Source of the DNA: Methanobacterium sp. | GTDB lineage: Archaea > Methanobacteriota > Methanobacteria > Methanobacteriales > Methanobacteriaceae | Direction of reading: 5' to 3' | DNA: 17,211 nucleotides | Assembly: GCA_039666455.1 (NCBI GenBank) | Contig: JAVSLW010000043.1 | Location: 1-17,211 of the forward strand | Part shown: piece by piece, positions 1 through 7,701 of the stretch | Position numbering within the stretch: the stretch's first letter is position 1 | Layout: each line of letters begins with the position of its first letter | Made by a program: the position numbers and the translations under genes | Notes under the pieces: model-generated | What the model saw: the letters and a program-made list of their open reading frames with translations, nothing else | Databases searched by the model: none | What the model was told of the DNA's origin: nothing

Positions 1-1
1 T

Positions 2-106
2 CAAATTAGAAAATTAATCCAAAAATACTTCATCCATTACTCTAAATCGTTATCATTCGCCAGAGAATGGATTAAAAGATTCATGCCAAAAGTTAAAAAA
101 GTTTAG
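2..106 (+). CDS. C-terminal end of an unidentified protein (cut by window start)
   Basis: An open frame enters from the left edge and runs 34 codons to a TAG at 104-106. The visible tail is rich in lysine, arginine and aromatic residues (for example REWIKRFMPKVKKV at the C-terminus) and shows no recognisable motif. The AT-rich DNA after the stop (TTGTTTTAG and TTTTTA runs at about 127-148) would suit archaeal termination. I do not recognise the family. It could be a chance open frame, but 34 codons without a stop in such AT-rich sequence and a basic C-terminus make a real gene somewhat more likely. Confidence 0.45.
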   Translation, partial: QIRKLIQKYFIHYSKSLSFAREWIKRFMPKVKKV

Positions 107-196
107 CGATTAACTATAAATAAAAAATTGTTTTAGTTAATGTTTTTACCATTAAATATAAATATACCCCCAACTTAATCATTATTAATCATTATA

Positions 197-221
197 ATTT
201 GTGAGGGTACTCTTCACAAAT
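197..221. repeat. 8-bp perfect inverted repeat, 9-base loop
   Basis: ATTTGTGA at 197-204 is exactly complementary to TCACAAAT at 214-221, with loop GGGTACTCT. It could be a regulator operator or an RNA hairpin. No long T-run follows on the plus strand, so a terminator is less likely. Confidence 0.6.
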
Positions 222-291
222 AGAGGATAATGTCAACATGGTGGTTTAAAAGACTTAAAATATTGGAAAATCCCACAAAAGCATAAAAAAA

Positions 292-317
292 GGATTATGA
301 GCTGATTTATCATAACC
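292..317. repeat. Imperfect inverted repeat
   Basis: TTATGA at 295-300 pairs with TCATAA at 310-315. An outer GG/CC pair extends the stem across a one-base bulge. It lies just upstream of the palindrome at 321-344. Confidence 0.45.
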
Positions 318-320
318 AGT

Positions 321-344
321 GTCTTTAAACGTTTAAATAGAGAC
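321..344 (+). promoter_or_regulatory. 14-bp palindrome overlapping a TATA box, upstream of the 431 gene
   Basis: TTTAAACGTTTAAA (324-337) is a perfect palindrome, and GTCT (321-324) and AGAC (341-344) add an outer arm. The right half, TTTAAATA (332-339), is a plausible archaeal TATA box that would start transcription near 360-365, about 65 bases before the ATG at 431. A regulator bound to the palindrome would compete directly with TATA-binding protein. This regulatory reading is inference. Confidence 0.45.
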
Positions 345-430
345 ATTAGGTTGATAGAATACCAGCTCCCAATGAAATAACTGGATAATAGTTCGAAAAT
401 TTACGTCTAAAAAACATTGAGGTGAATCAG

Positions 431-808
431 ATGGAGAATAAATTTGCAACCTGTTTGAATTGTATGGATGGTAGAGCTCAACTTCCAGTCATAAACTGGA
501 TAAAAGATAACTATAATGTGGATTATGTGGATATGATTACTGATGCAGGGATGGTTGGTGTCTTATCTTCAGAAAAATATGATATTAAACTGCTGAAAAA
601 GTTAAATATATCTGCCAATGAACATGGTTCACAGCTGGTTTTCATTGCCGGGCATCATGACTGTGCAGGTAATCCAGTAAGTGATGATTTACAGAAAAAA
701 CAGGTGAACATCTCTGTAAATGTCATTAAAAATTTAGCTCCCCCATTGAAGGTCACTGGGCTATGGCTGGATGAAAATTTTGAGGTATCTGAGTTGATAT
801 CCCTTTGA
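431..808 (+). CDS. Short beta-carbonic-anhydrase-like zinc protein
   Basis: A 125-residue protein resembling the core of beta-class carbonic anhydrases, which interconvert CO2 and bicarbonate. The beta-class zinc signature is visible: CxDxR at residues 11-15 (C11, D13, R15) and HxxC at 75-78 (H75, C78). Usual beta enzymes are about 170-220 residues with extra N-terminal helices, so this is a minimal version, and it may have another zinc-dependent role. A further Cys (C8) precedes the signature. The ATG at 431 is preferred over the GTG at 422 because that GTG lies inside the ribosome binding site GAGGTGA (419-425), which is spaced 5 bases from the ATG. The gene appears to stand alone behind its own promoter. 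The fold assignment is fairly secure, but activity is not proven by sequence. Confidence 0.7.
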   Translation: MENKFATCLNCMDGRAQLPVINWIKDNYNVDYVDMITDAGMVGVLSSEKYDIKLLKKLNISANEHGSQLVFIAGHHDCAGNPVSDDLQKKQVNISVNVIKNLAPPLKVTGLWLDENFEVSELISL

Positions 809-856
809 AATTATGCAAATACGTGGGTTAGATTAACAACTGATAATACTAACTTC

Positions 857-864
857 TTTTTTTT
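857..864 (+). terminator. T-run terminator for the carbonic-anhydrase-like gene
   Basis: Eight consecutive T residues lie about 50 bases after the stop codon at 808, in the short gap before the convergent copper ATPase gene. Archaeal RNA polymerase terminates on T-rich stretches without needing a hairpin. Confidence 0.5.
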
Positions 865-883
865 GAGGAATTCATGAGATAGC

Positions 884-2917
884 TTATTTTTCTATTCTTA
901 AAAATCTGGAATTAAAAGCCACTATAATGGTACTTGCTGACATTAATATGGCTCCTGCTGCCGGAGTTAATAGAATTCCATATGCATAAAGTATGCCTGC
1001 TGCAATTGGGAGTGCAAAAACGTTGTACCCGGTTCCCCATGCCAGGTTTTCCACCATTTTTCTATATGTTGATTTTGAAAGCTTTACAATGTATACTGCA
1101 TCAAGTGGATTGCTTCTTACAAGGATGATGTCTCCAGCTTCAATAGCAACATCTGTACCTGCACCAATTGCAATGCCCACATCAGCCTGAGCAAGTGCAG
1201 GGGCATCATTGATACCATCCCCAGTCATAGCAACAGTTAAACCTTTAGACTGGATTTCTCGAACTTTTTCTACCTTTTCATATGGTAAAACCTCTGCATA
1301 ATATTTATCAAGTCCAATTTCCTTTGCCACCCATTCTGCTACTTCATATCTATCTCCTGTAATCATTATGCATTGAATTCCCATGTCTTTAAGTTTTTTC
1401 ACAGCTTCTTTGGATTCTGGCCTTATGATATCTGCAAGGGCAATTACACCTTTAAGTTCATTGTCAATAATTACAAAAACAATTGTTTTTCCCTGTAAAG
1501 AGAGCTTTTCGACTCTTTTATCACTAAATGAAATTCCAAGTTCTCTTAAATATCCAGGACTTACAACTTCAACTTTTTTTCCATGAACTTTACCCTGAAC
1601 ACCTTTTCCAGGAGTTGATTTAAAATCTTCAACATCAAACGTCTCTTTTGCGGATTTTACTACTCCTTTTGCGATTGGATGCTCAGAATAGGATTCAAGT
1701 GAGGCTGCATATTTTAAAATTTCATTCTCACCATATTCCTGGCTTAAAGGGATAATATCGGTTACTCCAAATTTTCCTTCTGTAAGTGTACCTGTTTTAT
1801 CAAATATTATGGCATCAATATCTCGTGATCTTTCGAATTGAGCACGATTTCTTATTAAAAGTCCATTTCGTGCCGATAAAGTTGTGGATACAGCAACAAC
1901 CAGGGGAACAGCAAGTCCAAGTGCATGTGGACAGGCAATAACCATTACAGTTACAGCTCGCTCAAGAGCAAATTCAAATCCAAATGCTGTAAGTCCTAAC
2001 CATGCTATAAGTGTTAGAAATCCTCCAGTGAGGGCTATTACAGTAAGTCCCATTGCAAAACGATCCGCCAGGTTTTGTGTACGTGATTTACTTGTCTGTG
2101 CTTCTTCAACAAGACTTATAACCTGTGAAAGGAATGAGTCCTTCCCCATTTTTTTAATTTCTACAGTAATGGACCCATCTCCATTTATGGACCCTCCAAT
2201 AACTTCCGCGCCACTTTCTTTAAAAACAGGTTCAGATTCTCCTGTAAGCATTGATTCATCAATAGAGGTGCTTCCACTTATAATTTCACCATCTACAGGA
2301 ACTTTTTCGCCGGGTTTAATAATCACACGATCTTCAACGGTTAACTTATCTAATGGAACGTCCATTGTGCTTCCATCAGGCATTATTTTATGGGCACTTG
2401 ATGGTAGGAGCCTTACAAGCTCTTCAAGCGCCTTTGAAGCTCCCATTACAGATCTCATTTCAAGCAAATGGCCTATAAGCATAATACTAATTAATGTTGC
2501 AAGTTCCCAGAAAAATAATTCACCAGCAAGCCCAAAAACCACCGCACTGCTGTAAAGATACGCACTTGTAATAGCAACAGAAATTAGAGTGTCCATTCCA
2601 GGAGCTTTATCTTTAATCTGGCTAAAGAACCCCTTAAAAAATGGATATCCTCCATAAAAATAAATAATTGAAGCTAAAATAAAAAGAACGTATAAATCAC
2701 CCGGAAAACGAAGAACTTCACCTAATCCTACCAATTCTTGAATTGTGGGTGATAAAATAAGAACAGGTATGGTTATGATTACAGATATTATAAATCTCTT
2801 CTTTAAATCTTCAATCATACCTGCATGAACGTGTTCGCCTTCCATTTTATGTTCTTCAGTTAATTCTTCGCCGCATACAACACATTTACCCGTTTCTTCA
2901 TGTCCTTCATGATTCAT
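884..2917 (-). CDS. copB: Copper-translocating P-type ATPase, CopB type (P1B)
   Basis: A 677-residue heavy-metal-pumping P-type ATPase, most likely exporting copper across the cytoplasmic membrane. In order: a Cys/His-rich N-terminus with CVVC at 12-15; a helix pair around 40-125; the actuator motif TGES (225-228); the intramembrane metal motif CPH (329-331); the phosphorylation site DKTGT (Asp373); the nucleotide-binding HP motif in SEHP (411-414); GDGINDAP (566-573); and a last-helix motif MSAS...VAFNS (659-670). CPH rather than CPC is typical of the CopB (P1B-3) group, for which Cu(I), Cu(II) and silver have all been proposed. There is no HMA ferredoxin-like domain. The ATG at 2917 has a weak ribosome site, and a His-rich open frame continues upstream without a standard start codon. 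No copper regulator is adjacent. Family assignment is firm; the exact metal is inferred. Confidence 0.92.
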   Translation of the reverse strand: MNHEGHEETGKCVVCGEELTEEHKMEGEHVHAGMIEDLKKRFIISVIITIPVLILSPTIQELVGLGEVLRFPGDLYVLFILASIIYFYGGYPFFKGFFSQIKDKAPGMDTLISVAITSAYLYSSAVVFGLAGELFFWELATLISIMLIGHLLEMRSVMGASKALEELVRLLPSSAHKIMPDGSTMDVPLDKLTVEDRVIIKPGEKVPVDGEIISGSTSIDESMLTGESEPVFKESGAEVIGGSINGDGSITVEIKKMGKDSFLSQVISLVEEAQTSKSRTQNLADRFAMGLTVIALTGGFLTLIAWLGLTAFGFEFALERAVTVMVIACPHALGLAVPLVVAVSTTLSARNGLLIRNRAQFERSRDIDAIIFDKTGTLTEGKFGVTDIIPLSQEYGENEILKYAASLESYSEHPIAKGVVKSAKETFDVEDFKSTPGKGVQGKVHGKKVEVVSPGYLRELGISFSDKRVEKLSLQGKTIVFVIIDNELKGVIALADIIRPESKEAVKKLKDMGIQCIMITGDRYEVAEWVAKEIGLDKYYAEVLPYEKVEKVREIQSKGLTVAMTGDGINDAPALAQADVGIAIGAGTDVAIEAGDIILVRSNPLDAVYIVKLSKSTYRKMVENLAWGTGYNVFALPIAAGILYAYGILLTPAAGAILMSASTIIVAFNSRFLRIEK

Positions 2918-2983
2918 ATGTCCTGTTTCATGCTTAGAATCATCATGACTGATTTTAATTCCCCCAGATATCTGAAAATTTTA

Positions 2984-2997
2984 ATATTATATTATAT
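2984..2997 (-). promoter_or_regulatory. TATA-rich promoter of the copper ATPase gene
   Basis: On the minus strand the ATATAATATAATAT stretch forms a strong TATA-like element about 70 bases upstream of the ATG at 2917. A GGGGG tract (2961-2965, minus strand) follows it. Confidence 0.45.
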
Positions 2998-3042
2998 GTG
3001 TCTATCGTTATAAAATTTTAGGGGGAAGTCGGTTCTTATGAT

Positions 3043-3813
3043 TTATTCGTAGTCCTGAGTGTTGTTCTGGTATAGTTGCGTGTAGTAATCTTTGGTACTT
3101 GTATTGACTTCCATATAGTGTTTGTTTAGTAAACCCTGATTGTAGTAGTCCTGCAATTTTGAGGCATGCTGCAGTTCAAAATTCCTGTATGGATTGTTGA
3201 AATAAGGGTAAATCATTCCTGAAATCATGTACACATATGCAGGGATTATTCCATATTCTTTTGTTAATATCTGGAAATATAAAGGGAATCCATCTCCCGG
3301 CTCCAGAATAGGGTTACCTATTCGAGCGTTCCCATGATAGGCCATTGGTACTGGACCTTGCTGGCCTTGTTTTTGTGCAAGTTCATTGACGTGTTCCATC
3401 ATTTCCTCATAGGTATCGTAGACTTTACCATCAGACATGTATTTGTATCTACCCTCTGGAACCCCAAATAAAGCCACTTTAAGCGAGTCTAAATAGTTAA
3501 TATTATCTAAACCTATGGAACCTGCACCTTCAATATCAATATAAGCCACCTGAATTATATACACATCTCCCTCCGGGTAGCTACGGTAATTGGAACCATC
3601 ATACATATGCAAAATTAACCCCACTTTAGAACCAGTTTTTTCAACCTGCTGTGCAAAAAGTTCTGAATGTGGATGCCCTGGATAAAAGTCAGGGTTTAGA
3701 AGTTTAACAAAAGCATTTCTTCCTAAAGGTTCAATAGGTCCGTTTGAAACTGTAATATAAGAGTAACCTGTAATAAGGGCTAAAATAGCCAGTGAAACTA
3801 ATAACCATCTCAT
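3043..3813 (-). CDS. Membrane-anchored extracytoplasmic protein of unknown function
   Basis: A 256-residue protein that I cannot assign to a family. Residues 4-23 form a hydrophobic segment after a short basic start (MRW), which fits a signal anchor or uncleaved signal peptide. The remainder is hydrophilic, rich in Tyr, Asn, Gly and Pro, and has no cysteine pairs or obvious catalytic motif. The C-terminal 40 residues are rich in Tyr, Gln and Asn. It is probably exposed outside the membrane. A GAGATG sequence 5 bases before the ATG may serve as ribosome binding site. It lies between the copper ATPase gene (same strand, about 125 bases downstream, with its own promoter) and the divergent uppP, so a shared function with either is not indicated. 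Confidence 0.75.
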   Translation of the reverse strand: MRWLLVSLAILALITGYSYITVSNGPIEPLGRNAFVKLLNPDFYPGHPHSELFAQQVEKTGSKVGLILHMYDGSNYRSYPEGDVYIIQVAYIDIEGAGSIGLDNINYLDSLKVALFGVPEGRYKYMSDGKVYDTYEEMMEHVNELAQKQGQQGPVPMAYHGNARIGNPILEPGDGFPLYFQILTKEYGIIPAYVYMISGMIYPYFNNPYRNFELQHASKLQDYYNQGLLNKHYMEVNTSTKDYYTQLYQNNTQDYE

Positions 3814-3840
3814 TATAACATCTCATTTTCTCCAGTGAAC

Positions 3841-3861
3841 TTAACAATTGTTATATTTAAA
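3841..3861 (-). promoter_or_regulatory. TATA box and adjoining palindrome upstream of the 3813 start
   Basis: Minus-strand TTTAAATATA (3852-3861) is a good TATA box for the membrane-anchored protein. Directly downstream is the perfect 12-bp palindrome TAACAATTGTTA (3842-3853), positioned between the TATA box and the expected transcription start, where a repressor would act. The operator role is inference. Confidence 0.45.
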
Positions 3862-4005
3862 TTGAATTTTTCTTTATGAATATATAAATGTTTCTAACTT
3901 TCAAAACCCGCTGATTTAAAATATTTTTAACCTTATGAAAAACTCAAAAATTTATATTCAGGGCGCTCTTAGACGATAAATTAAAATCATTTGGTTTGGT
4001 AAAAC

Positions 4006-4013
4006 TATAAATA
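4006..4013 (+). promoter_or_regulatory. TATA box for uppP
   Basis: TATAAATA lies 60 bases before the chosen ATG at 4073, predicting a start of transcription near 4035 and a leader of about 40 bases. Confidence 0.55.
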
Positions 4014-4072
4014 CAATCATTCCTTAAAGAAATAAAAGCTTTAAAAGATTCATGTTAATAACAGGTGACTTA

Positions 4073-4912
4073 ATGGATATTAATATATTACAGGCAATCG
4101 TTCTTGGGATAGTACAGGGTCTGACTGAGTTTCTGCCAGTTAGCAGTTCTGCACACCTTGTATTCATGCATGAACTTACAGGAGTTGAGCCAAGCTTAGC
4201 CTATGACACTATGCTGCACATTGGAACATTAGTAGCAGTGGTGGCTTATTTCTGGAGTGATTTAATAAACATGTTCAAATCATTTTTCTCAAGCCTGATA
4301 GATATACCTCGAGGACAGTTTCGTAAAGGCCTCCAGGAAGATCAGTTTAAAAAACTGGCCTGGTTGGTAGTAATAGGTACTATACCTGCTGGAATAGCAG
4401 GTATTCTTTTTAAAGATTTTTTTGAAGGTTTATTTAGCAATATTGTTGCTGTAAGCTTCTTTTTAATTATAACCGGTTTTTTACTCTTTGGATCAGAAAT
4501 GATATCTCGAAGGATCAGCAGCAAAACAGGTTTAAAAGAGATGAACATAAAAAACTCCATCATAGTGGGTATTGCCCAGGCCTGTGCCATTGCTCCAGGC
4601 ATATCACGTTCTGGAGCCACAATTTCTACAGGATTGTTTTTGGGCCTCGAAAGAGAATTAGCAGCTCGTTACAGCTTTTTACTTTCAATACCGGCCATAT
4701 TAGGAGCAGCCTTGATACAAACTAAAGATATTGCTTCTATTCTTGATATTAGTACTATGGGAGTTATTTCTGGTTTCATAGCCTCTATTATAAGCGGCTA
4801 TCTCGCTATTAAATTTATGTTAAAGTTAATAAAAGAAAAAGACCTGCTCCCATTTGCTTACTATTGCTGGATAGTTGGTTTACTGGCAATAATAACAACC
4901 TATATATACTAA
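4073..4912 (+). CDS. uppP: Undecaprenyl-diphosphatase UppP (BacA family)
   Basis: A 279-residue integral membrane enzyme that removes a phosphate from C55 (or, in archaea, related polyprenyl) pyrophosphate so that the lipid carrier can be reused for cell-wall or glycan assembly. Both family signatures are present: GLTEFLPVSSSAHL near residues 16-29 (Glu19, Ser24-26, His28) and PGISRSGAT at 175-183, containing the conserved Arg/Ser. Multiple hydrophobic helices and the length match the family (about 260-280 residues). The ATG at 4073 is preferred over one at 4052 because AGGTGA (4063-4068) sits 4 bases ahead of it and because the resulting N-terminus matches the family's usual start. It appears to be a single-gene unit. 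In Methanobacteriales the enzyme would plausibly serve pseudomurein precursor cycling. Confidence 0.94.
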   Translation: MDINILQAIVLGIVQGLTEFLPVSSSAHLVFMHELTGVEPSLAYDTMLHIGTLVAVVAYFWSDLINMFKSFFSSLIDIPRGQFRKGLQEDQFKKLAWLVVIGTIPAGIAGILFKDFFEGLFSNIVAVSFFLIITGFLLFGSEMISRRISSKTGLKEMNIKNSIIVGIAQACAIAPGISRSGATISTGLFLGLERELAARYSFLLSIPAILGAALIQTKDIASILDISTMGVISGFIASIISGYLAIKFMLKLIKEKDLLPFAYYCWIVGLLAIITTYIY

Positions 4913-4920
4913 TTTATAAC

Positions 4921-4926
4921 TTTTTT
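4921..4926 (+). terminator. T-run terminator of uppP
   Basis: Six T residues lie 9 bases after the uppP stop codon, in the gap before the convergent fae-hps gene. Confidence 0.45.
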
Positions 4927-4978
4927 CCATATTCAAGTGTTTTCATCATATAAGATAAGGAAAAATATTTATTTAAAT

Positions 4979-5013
4979 CAAAAAGAGAATAAGCATGGAG
5001 ATATCTGCTTATT
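4979..5013 (-). terminator. Hairpin plus T-run terminator of fae-hps
   Basis: AATAAGC (4988-4994) pairs with GCTTATT (5007-5013) around a 12-base loop. On the minus strand it lies about 20 bases after the fae-hps stop and is followed by a run of five T residues, so it reads like an intrinsic terminator. Confidence 0.6.
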
Positions 5014-5032
5014 AGATGTATTTAAACAAGTT

Positions 5033-6253
5033 TTAGATTGACTCGTCTTCATCAAGTACAAGTCTCATGGTGTCTGGATCTTGAGGCATGTGTGCCAGGA
5101 AGTCTTCTGCTGCACGTCTTACATCTCTTGAACCGATGATGTACCTTCCAACCACAATGATGTCTGCACCGTTTGAAAGGGCCATGTCCACTCTGTCAGG
5201 TGTTATTCCACCTGCAACAGCAACACGTCTTCCTTTACCGAGGATTTTTTTAATCTCCCTGATGTTACCCCATTCAGTAACTTCACCTAATTCTTCTCCT
5301 CTTTCTGCAGCCATTGTTTCTAAATCAACATTTCTGTGTAATAATACAATGTCTGGTTTGTATCTTAAGGATTGCAGCTTTTCAACAAAGTTGTCCACAT
5401 TCATCATATCTAATATGGAGTATATTCCCTGTTTCATGGCCTCATGAATTGCTTTTTCAATGGATTCAACTGTTCCAAGTCCTGAAATTGCAATAGCATC
5501 AGCAGTTTCATCTGCAGCCATTTTAACTTCTATTCTTCCAACATCAAGGGTTTTAAGGTCTGCAATTATAAATGCGTCTTTTCTAAGTTCTCTGATTTTG
5601 CTTATAACTCCAACACCGAATTTTTTAACAAGAGGGGTTCCAGCTTCAAGCAATAGCCTTTCACGATCTGGAAGGCTGTTTATAATTCTTTCAACTTCAT
5701 CAAAGTTATCTAAATCAAGTGCAACCTGTAAGTACGGCGGATTCCACAGTCTTACTACTTTAAAGCCCATTATAGGGTGTGCTCCACGGTCTTTTTCAGC
5801 TAAAACTTTTTCGGCTGATGGATATCCTTCCATTGCCCTTCTTATTGCCAGTTTGGTTGCCCCATAGTTGTACTGGTAAATTTTACGGTAATCTTCTGCC
5901 TCGGGGTGAATAAAAACTGAAACAAGTATAACCATGTCTTCGACCTTATCTTCAGGGATTAACCCTTCTTCAACGGCATCTGCTACAGCTCTACTTACTG
6001 CAGTCTGTGCAGGGCCAAATATTTTTTCTGCATCGCATAAATCTCTTACAGTGACTTTAGGTATGATTAATGTCGCTGGTTTTGTAATTAAATTAGGTCT
6101 AATGACAGAAAGCAGAGGTGTGTGTCCTATTGAAAGTTGTGTTAAATTATTTACAAATGCCGTACCTGCAGGGCCATTTTTATCCCCAATTACTAAATCA
6201 ACGTGAGCTACTTCATTTCCGCTTCCTATTAAAGCTTCTCCTATGAGATACAT
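5033..6253 (-). CDS. fae-hps: Bifunctional formaldehyde-activating enzyme / 3-hexulose-6-phosphate synthase
   Basis: A 406-residue fusion enzyme of methanogens. The N-terminal Fae domain (about 1-165) condenses formaldehyde with tetrahydromethanopterin; the catalytic His17 is present in EVAHVDLVIGDK. The C-terminal Hps domain (about 170-400) belongs to the OMP-decarboxylase-like barrel superfamily and shows the ADLKTLD motif and the phosphate-binding VAVAGG and ADIIVVGR segments. Hps splits hexulose 6-phosphate into ribulose 5-phosphate and formaldehyde, so the pair makes pentose phosphate for biosynthesis while Fae captures the released formaldehyde. The ATG at 6253 was chosen because the family begins MYLIGEAL and GGAGG (6263-6267) lies 9 bases upstream. 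An in-frame ATG at 6259 is too close to that site, and a longer start at 6319 would overlap the neighbouring gene. It has its own TATA box, so it is not simply the tail of the upstream module. Confidence 0.95.
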   Translation of the reverse strand: MYLIGEALIGSGNEVAHVDLVIGDKNGPAGTAFVNNLTQLSIGHTPLLSVIRPNLITKPATLIIPKVTVRDLCDAEKIFGPAQTAVSRAVADAVEEGLIPEDKVEDMVILVSVFIHPEAEDYRKIYQYNYGATKLAIRRAMEGYPSAEKVLAEKDRGAHPIMGFKVVRLWNPPYLQVALDLDNFDEVERIINSLPDRERLLLEAGTPLVKKFGVGVISKIRELRKDAFIIADLKTLDVGRIEVKMAADETADAIAISGLGTVESIEKAIHEAMKQGIYSILDMMNVDNFVEKLQSLRYKPDIVLLHRNVDLETMAAERGEELGEVTEWGNIREIKKILGKGRRVAVAGGITPDRVDMALSNGADIIVVGRYIIGSRDVRRAAEDFLAHMPQDPDTMRLVLDEDESI

Positions 6254-6301
6254 AATCATTATCCTCCGTTTATGGTCTAAACTAATGTATGAATAAAATA
6301 G

Positions 6302-6311
6302 TATAAATATA
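6302..6311 (-). promoter_or_regulatory. TATA box of fae-hps
   Basis: The sequence reads TATATTTATA on the minus strand, in the 62-base gap between the VWA gene and the fae-hps start. It predicts transcription starting near 6275-6280, followed by the strong GGAGG ribosome binding site. Confidence 0.55.
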
Positions 6312-6315
6312 GAAC

Positions 6316-7701
6316 TCATAACACATTATACTTAAACAACCCATTCCATTTCTCAATAAGCTTATTAACCCGTATCATACTTTTTTGGTCAATTGGCAAA
6401 AAAAGAACAGATTTCGGCTTTTTTGATACTATTTCAATTAAAAAGTCATCGAAATGTGATTGAATAAATTTAAAATCACTTATAATTGTAATAGGCTCTC
6501 TTTTATACTTTCTTATGAAATTGATTACAGAGCTTATATCGGTACCACCTTTTGCTTTAATTTTACCAAGCTCATCGATAGAAATTTCCTTTGCTGTTGT
6601 TGCAAATGCAATTATATTGGTCTTTTTTTTAAAATAATTATGAAGTGTATAAGCAATTATTTTTGCAGAAATCATGTATTCCATCATGCTATTTGATGCA
6701 TCAACCATAATCCATACAGTATCCCATTTCACTCTTTCCCTTTCAAGCCAACGGTTACGAGACTCAAAAAATATAATTCTTTTTTTATCAGATAGTGAAA
6801 TATTCTCTCTAAATCTTTTTATAAGTTTTGGCTTTTCTATGCCAAGTCCATTGCCTATAAGTTTTGGAAGTTTTAAACTTTTAAAGCAAAAAACATCATT
6901 CTCACAAAAAAGAAGTTCATCGCCCCCCGTTCCCACTGATTTTCCCGCAACGCGTTGAGTCAGTGTTTCTTTTAAAAATTCAGATGCCTTTTCTTCTTTA
7001 AGTGAACTTGGAGAATTTTCATGTAAAAGATCGGTATTTTTTGCTATTTCTTCCCATACTTCTTTATCTGACCGTAAAAAAGCTTTATTTAAAACTTCGC
7101 TAAGATCCATAATACTTTTTATGAACGCATTAAATGATTTTTGTATGAGATTTTTTGAACCTTCTTTTATAAATTTCTTAGCCTCAATAAATTTATCAAA
7201 TTCAAGAACAATGTTAAATCTATCGTCTTCTATATCATCTATTGAATGCCTTGAAAAAAGAATAAGTGCTGTTGTAAGATACAAATCTCTTTTCATTTGC
7301 ATTGGAAGTAAATTTATCAACAAATCATTATGTGGCTTAAATGGAGTTACATCAATGTTTGAATTTATTGTATAATTAGAAATAAGATTTATTGCAAAAT
7401 GAATAACTTCTTCATCGATAATTTTACCAAGAAAAAAATCTGCATCACTTATTTTTTCAGGGTGCGTTACTTCTCTGTGCGCTGATATTATGTAATCAAT
7501 GTATCTAAGATGTGCTACTTCGTGTAAAGTTAAAAATTCAGCGAGGTATCGAGGAGATTTTATATATATCTCTGCTCTTTTTGAAGCACTGAATACTTGA
7601 ATATAAAAAGAAGTGTCTTTCAATTCTGTTTCTGTATAATCAAGCTTTATATTATAATCTTCTATATGCTTATCAATAACTTTACTTAATGCGTTTAGCA
7701 T
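6316..7701 (-). CDS. HExxH metallopeptidase-like protein with C-terminal VWA domain
   Basis: A 461-residue protein combining two parts. The N-terminal part carries LHEVAH (His60-Glu61-x-x-His64), the zinc-binding HExxH motif, with acidic residues at 97-98 in DEEVIH that could supply a third ligand. The C-terminal part (about 325-440) is a von Willebrand factor A domain with a complete metal-ion-dependent adhesion site: DASNS (334-338), Thr387 in GGTD and Asp409 in ISD. The layout resembles the putative metallopeptidase/VWA-like family (DUF2201-like). The start overlaps the end of the MoxR ATPase gene by 20 bases, with GAGGA about 8 bases before the ATG, so the two are co-translated and probably act together as ATPase and client adaptor. 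Lys, Ile and Phe content and AT-richness are well above fae-hps, suggesting acquisition. The substrate is unknown. Confidence 0.85.
   Translation of the reverse strand: MLNALSKVIDKHIEDYNIKLDYTETELKDTSFYIQVFSASKRAEIYIKSPRYLAEFLTLHEVAHLRYIDYIISAHREVTHPEKISDADFFLGKIIDEEVIHFAINLISNYTINSNIDVTPFKPHNDLLINLLPMQMKRDLYLTTALILFSRHSIDDIEDDRFNIVLEFDKFIEAKKFIKEGSKNLIQKSFNAFIKSIMDLSEVLNKAFLRSDKEVWEEIAKNTDLLHENSPSSLKEEKASEFLKETLTQRVAGKSVGTGGDELLFCENDVFCFKSLKLPKLIGNGLGIEKPKLIKRFRENISLSDKKRIIFFESRNRWLERERVKWDTVWIMVDASNSMMEYMISAKIIAYTLHNYFKKKTNIIAFATTAKEISIDELGKIKAKGGTDISSVINFIRKYKREPITIISDFKFIQSHFDDFLIEIVSKKPKSVLFLPIDQKSMIRVNKLIEKWNGLFKYNVL

Larger units (their letters stand above)
107..430. other. AT-rich intergenic region with three inverted repeats
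   Basis: No convincing gene is present in this stretch. It holds three separate inverted repeats (197-221, 292-317, 321-344) followed by the promoter and ribosome binding site of the gene at 431. The repeats are listed individually. Confidence 0.6.

Noticed and set aside
1884..2555. 223-codon open frame on the plus strand opposite the copper ATPase
   Set aside because: It lies wholly antisense to a strongly conserved gene. Its Ser/Thr/Pro/Ile-rich composition is the mirror of the ATPase codons.
5460..5867. Plus-strand open frame opposite fae-hps
   Set aside because: It is antisense to a highly conserved enzyme, with Ser/Leu-rich low-information sequence and no ribosome site.
6254..6319. Longer N-terminus of the Fae-Hps protein starting at 6319
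   Set aside because: The extra residues are absent from the family, would cross the TATA box and the GGAGG ribosome site, and would overlap the VWA gene.
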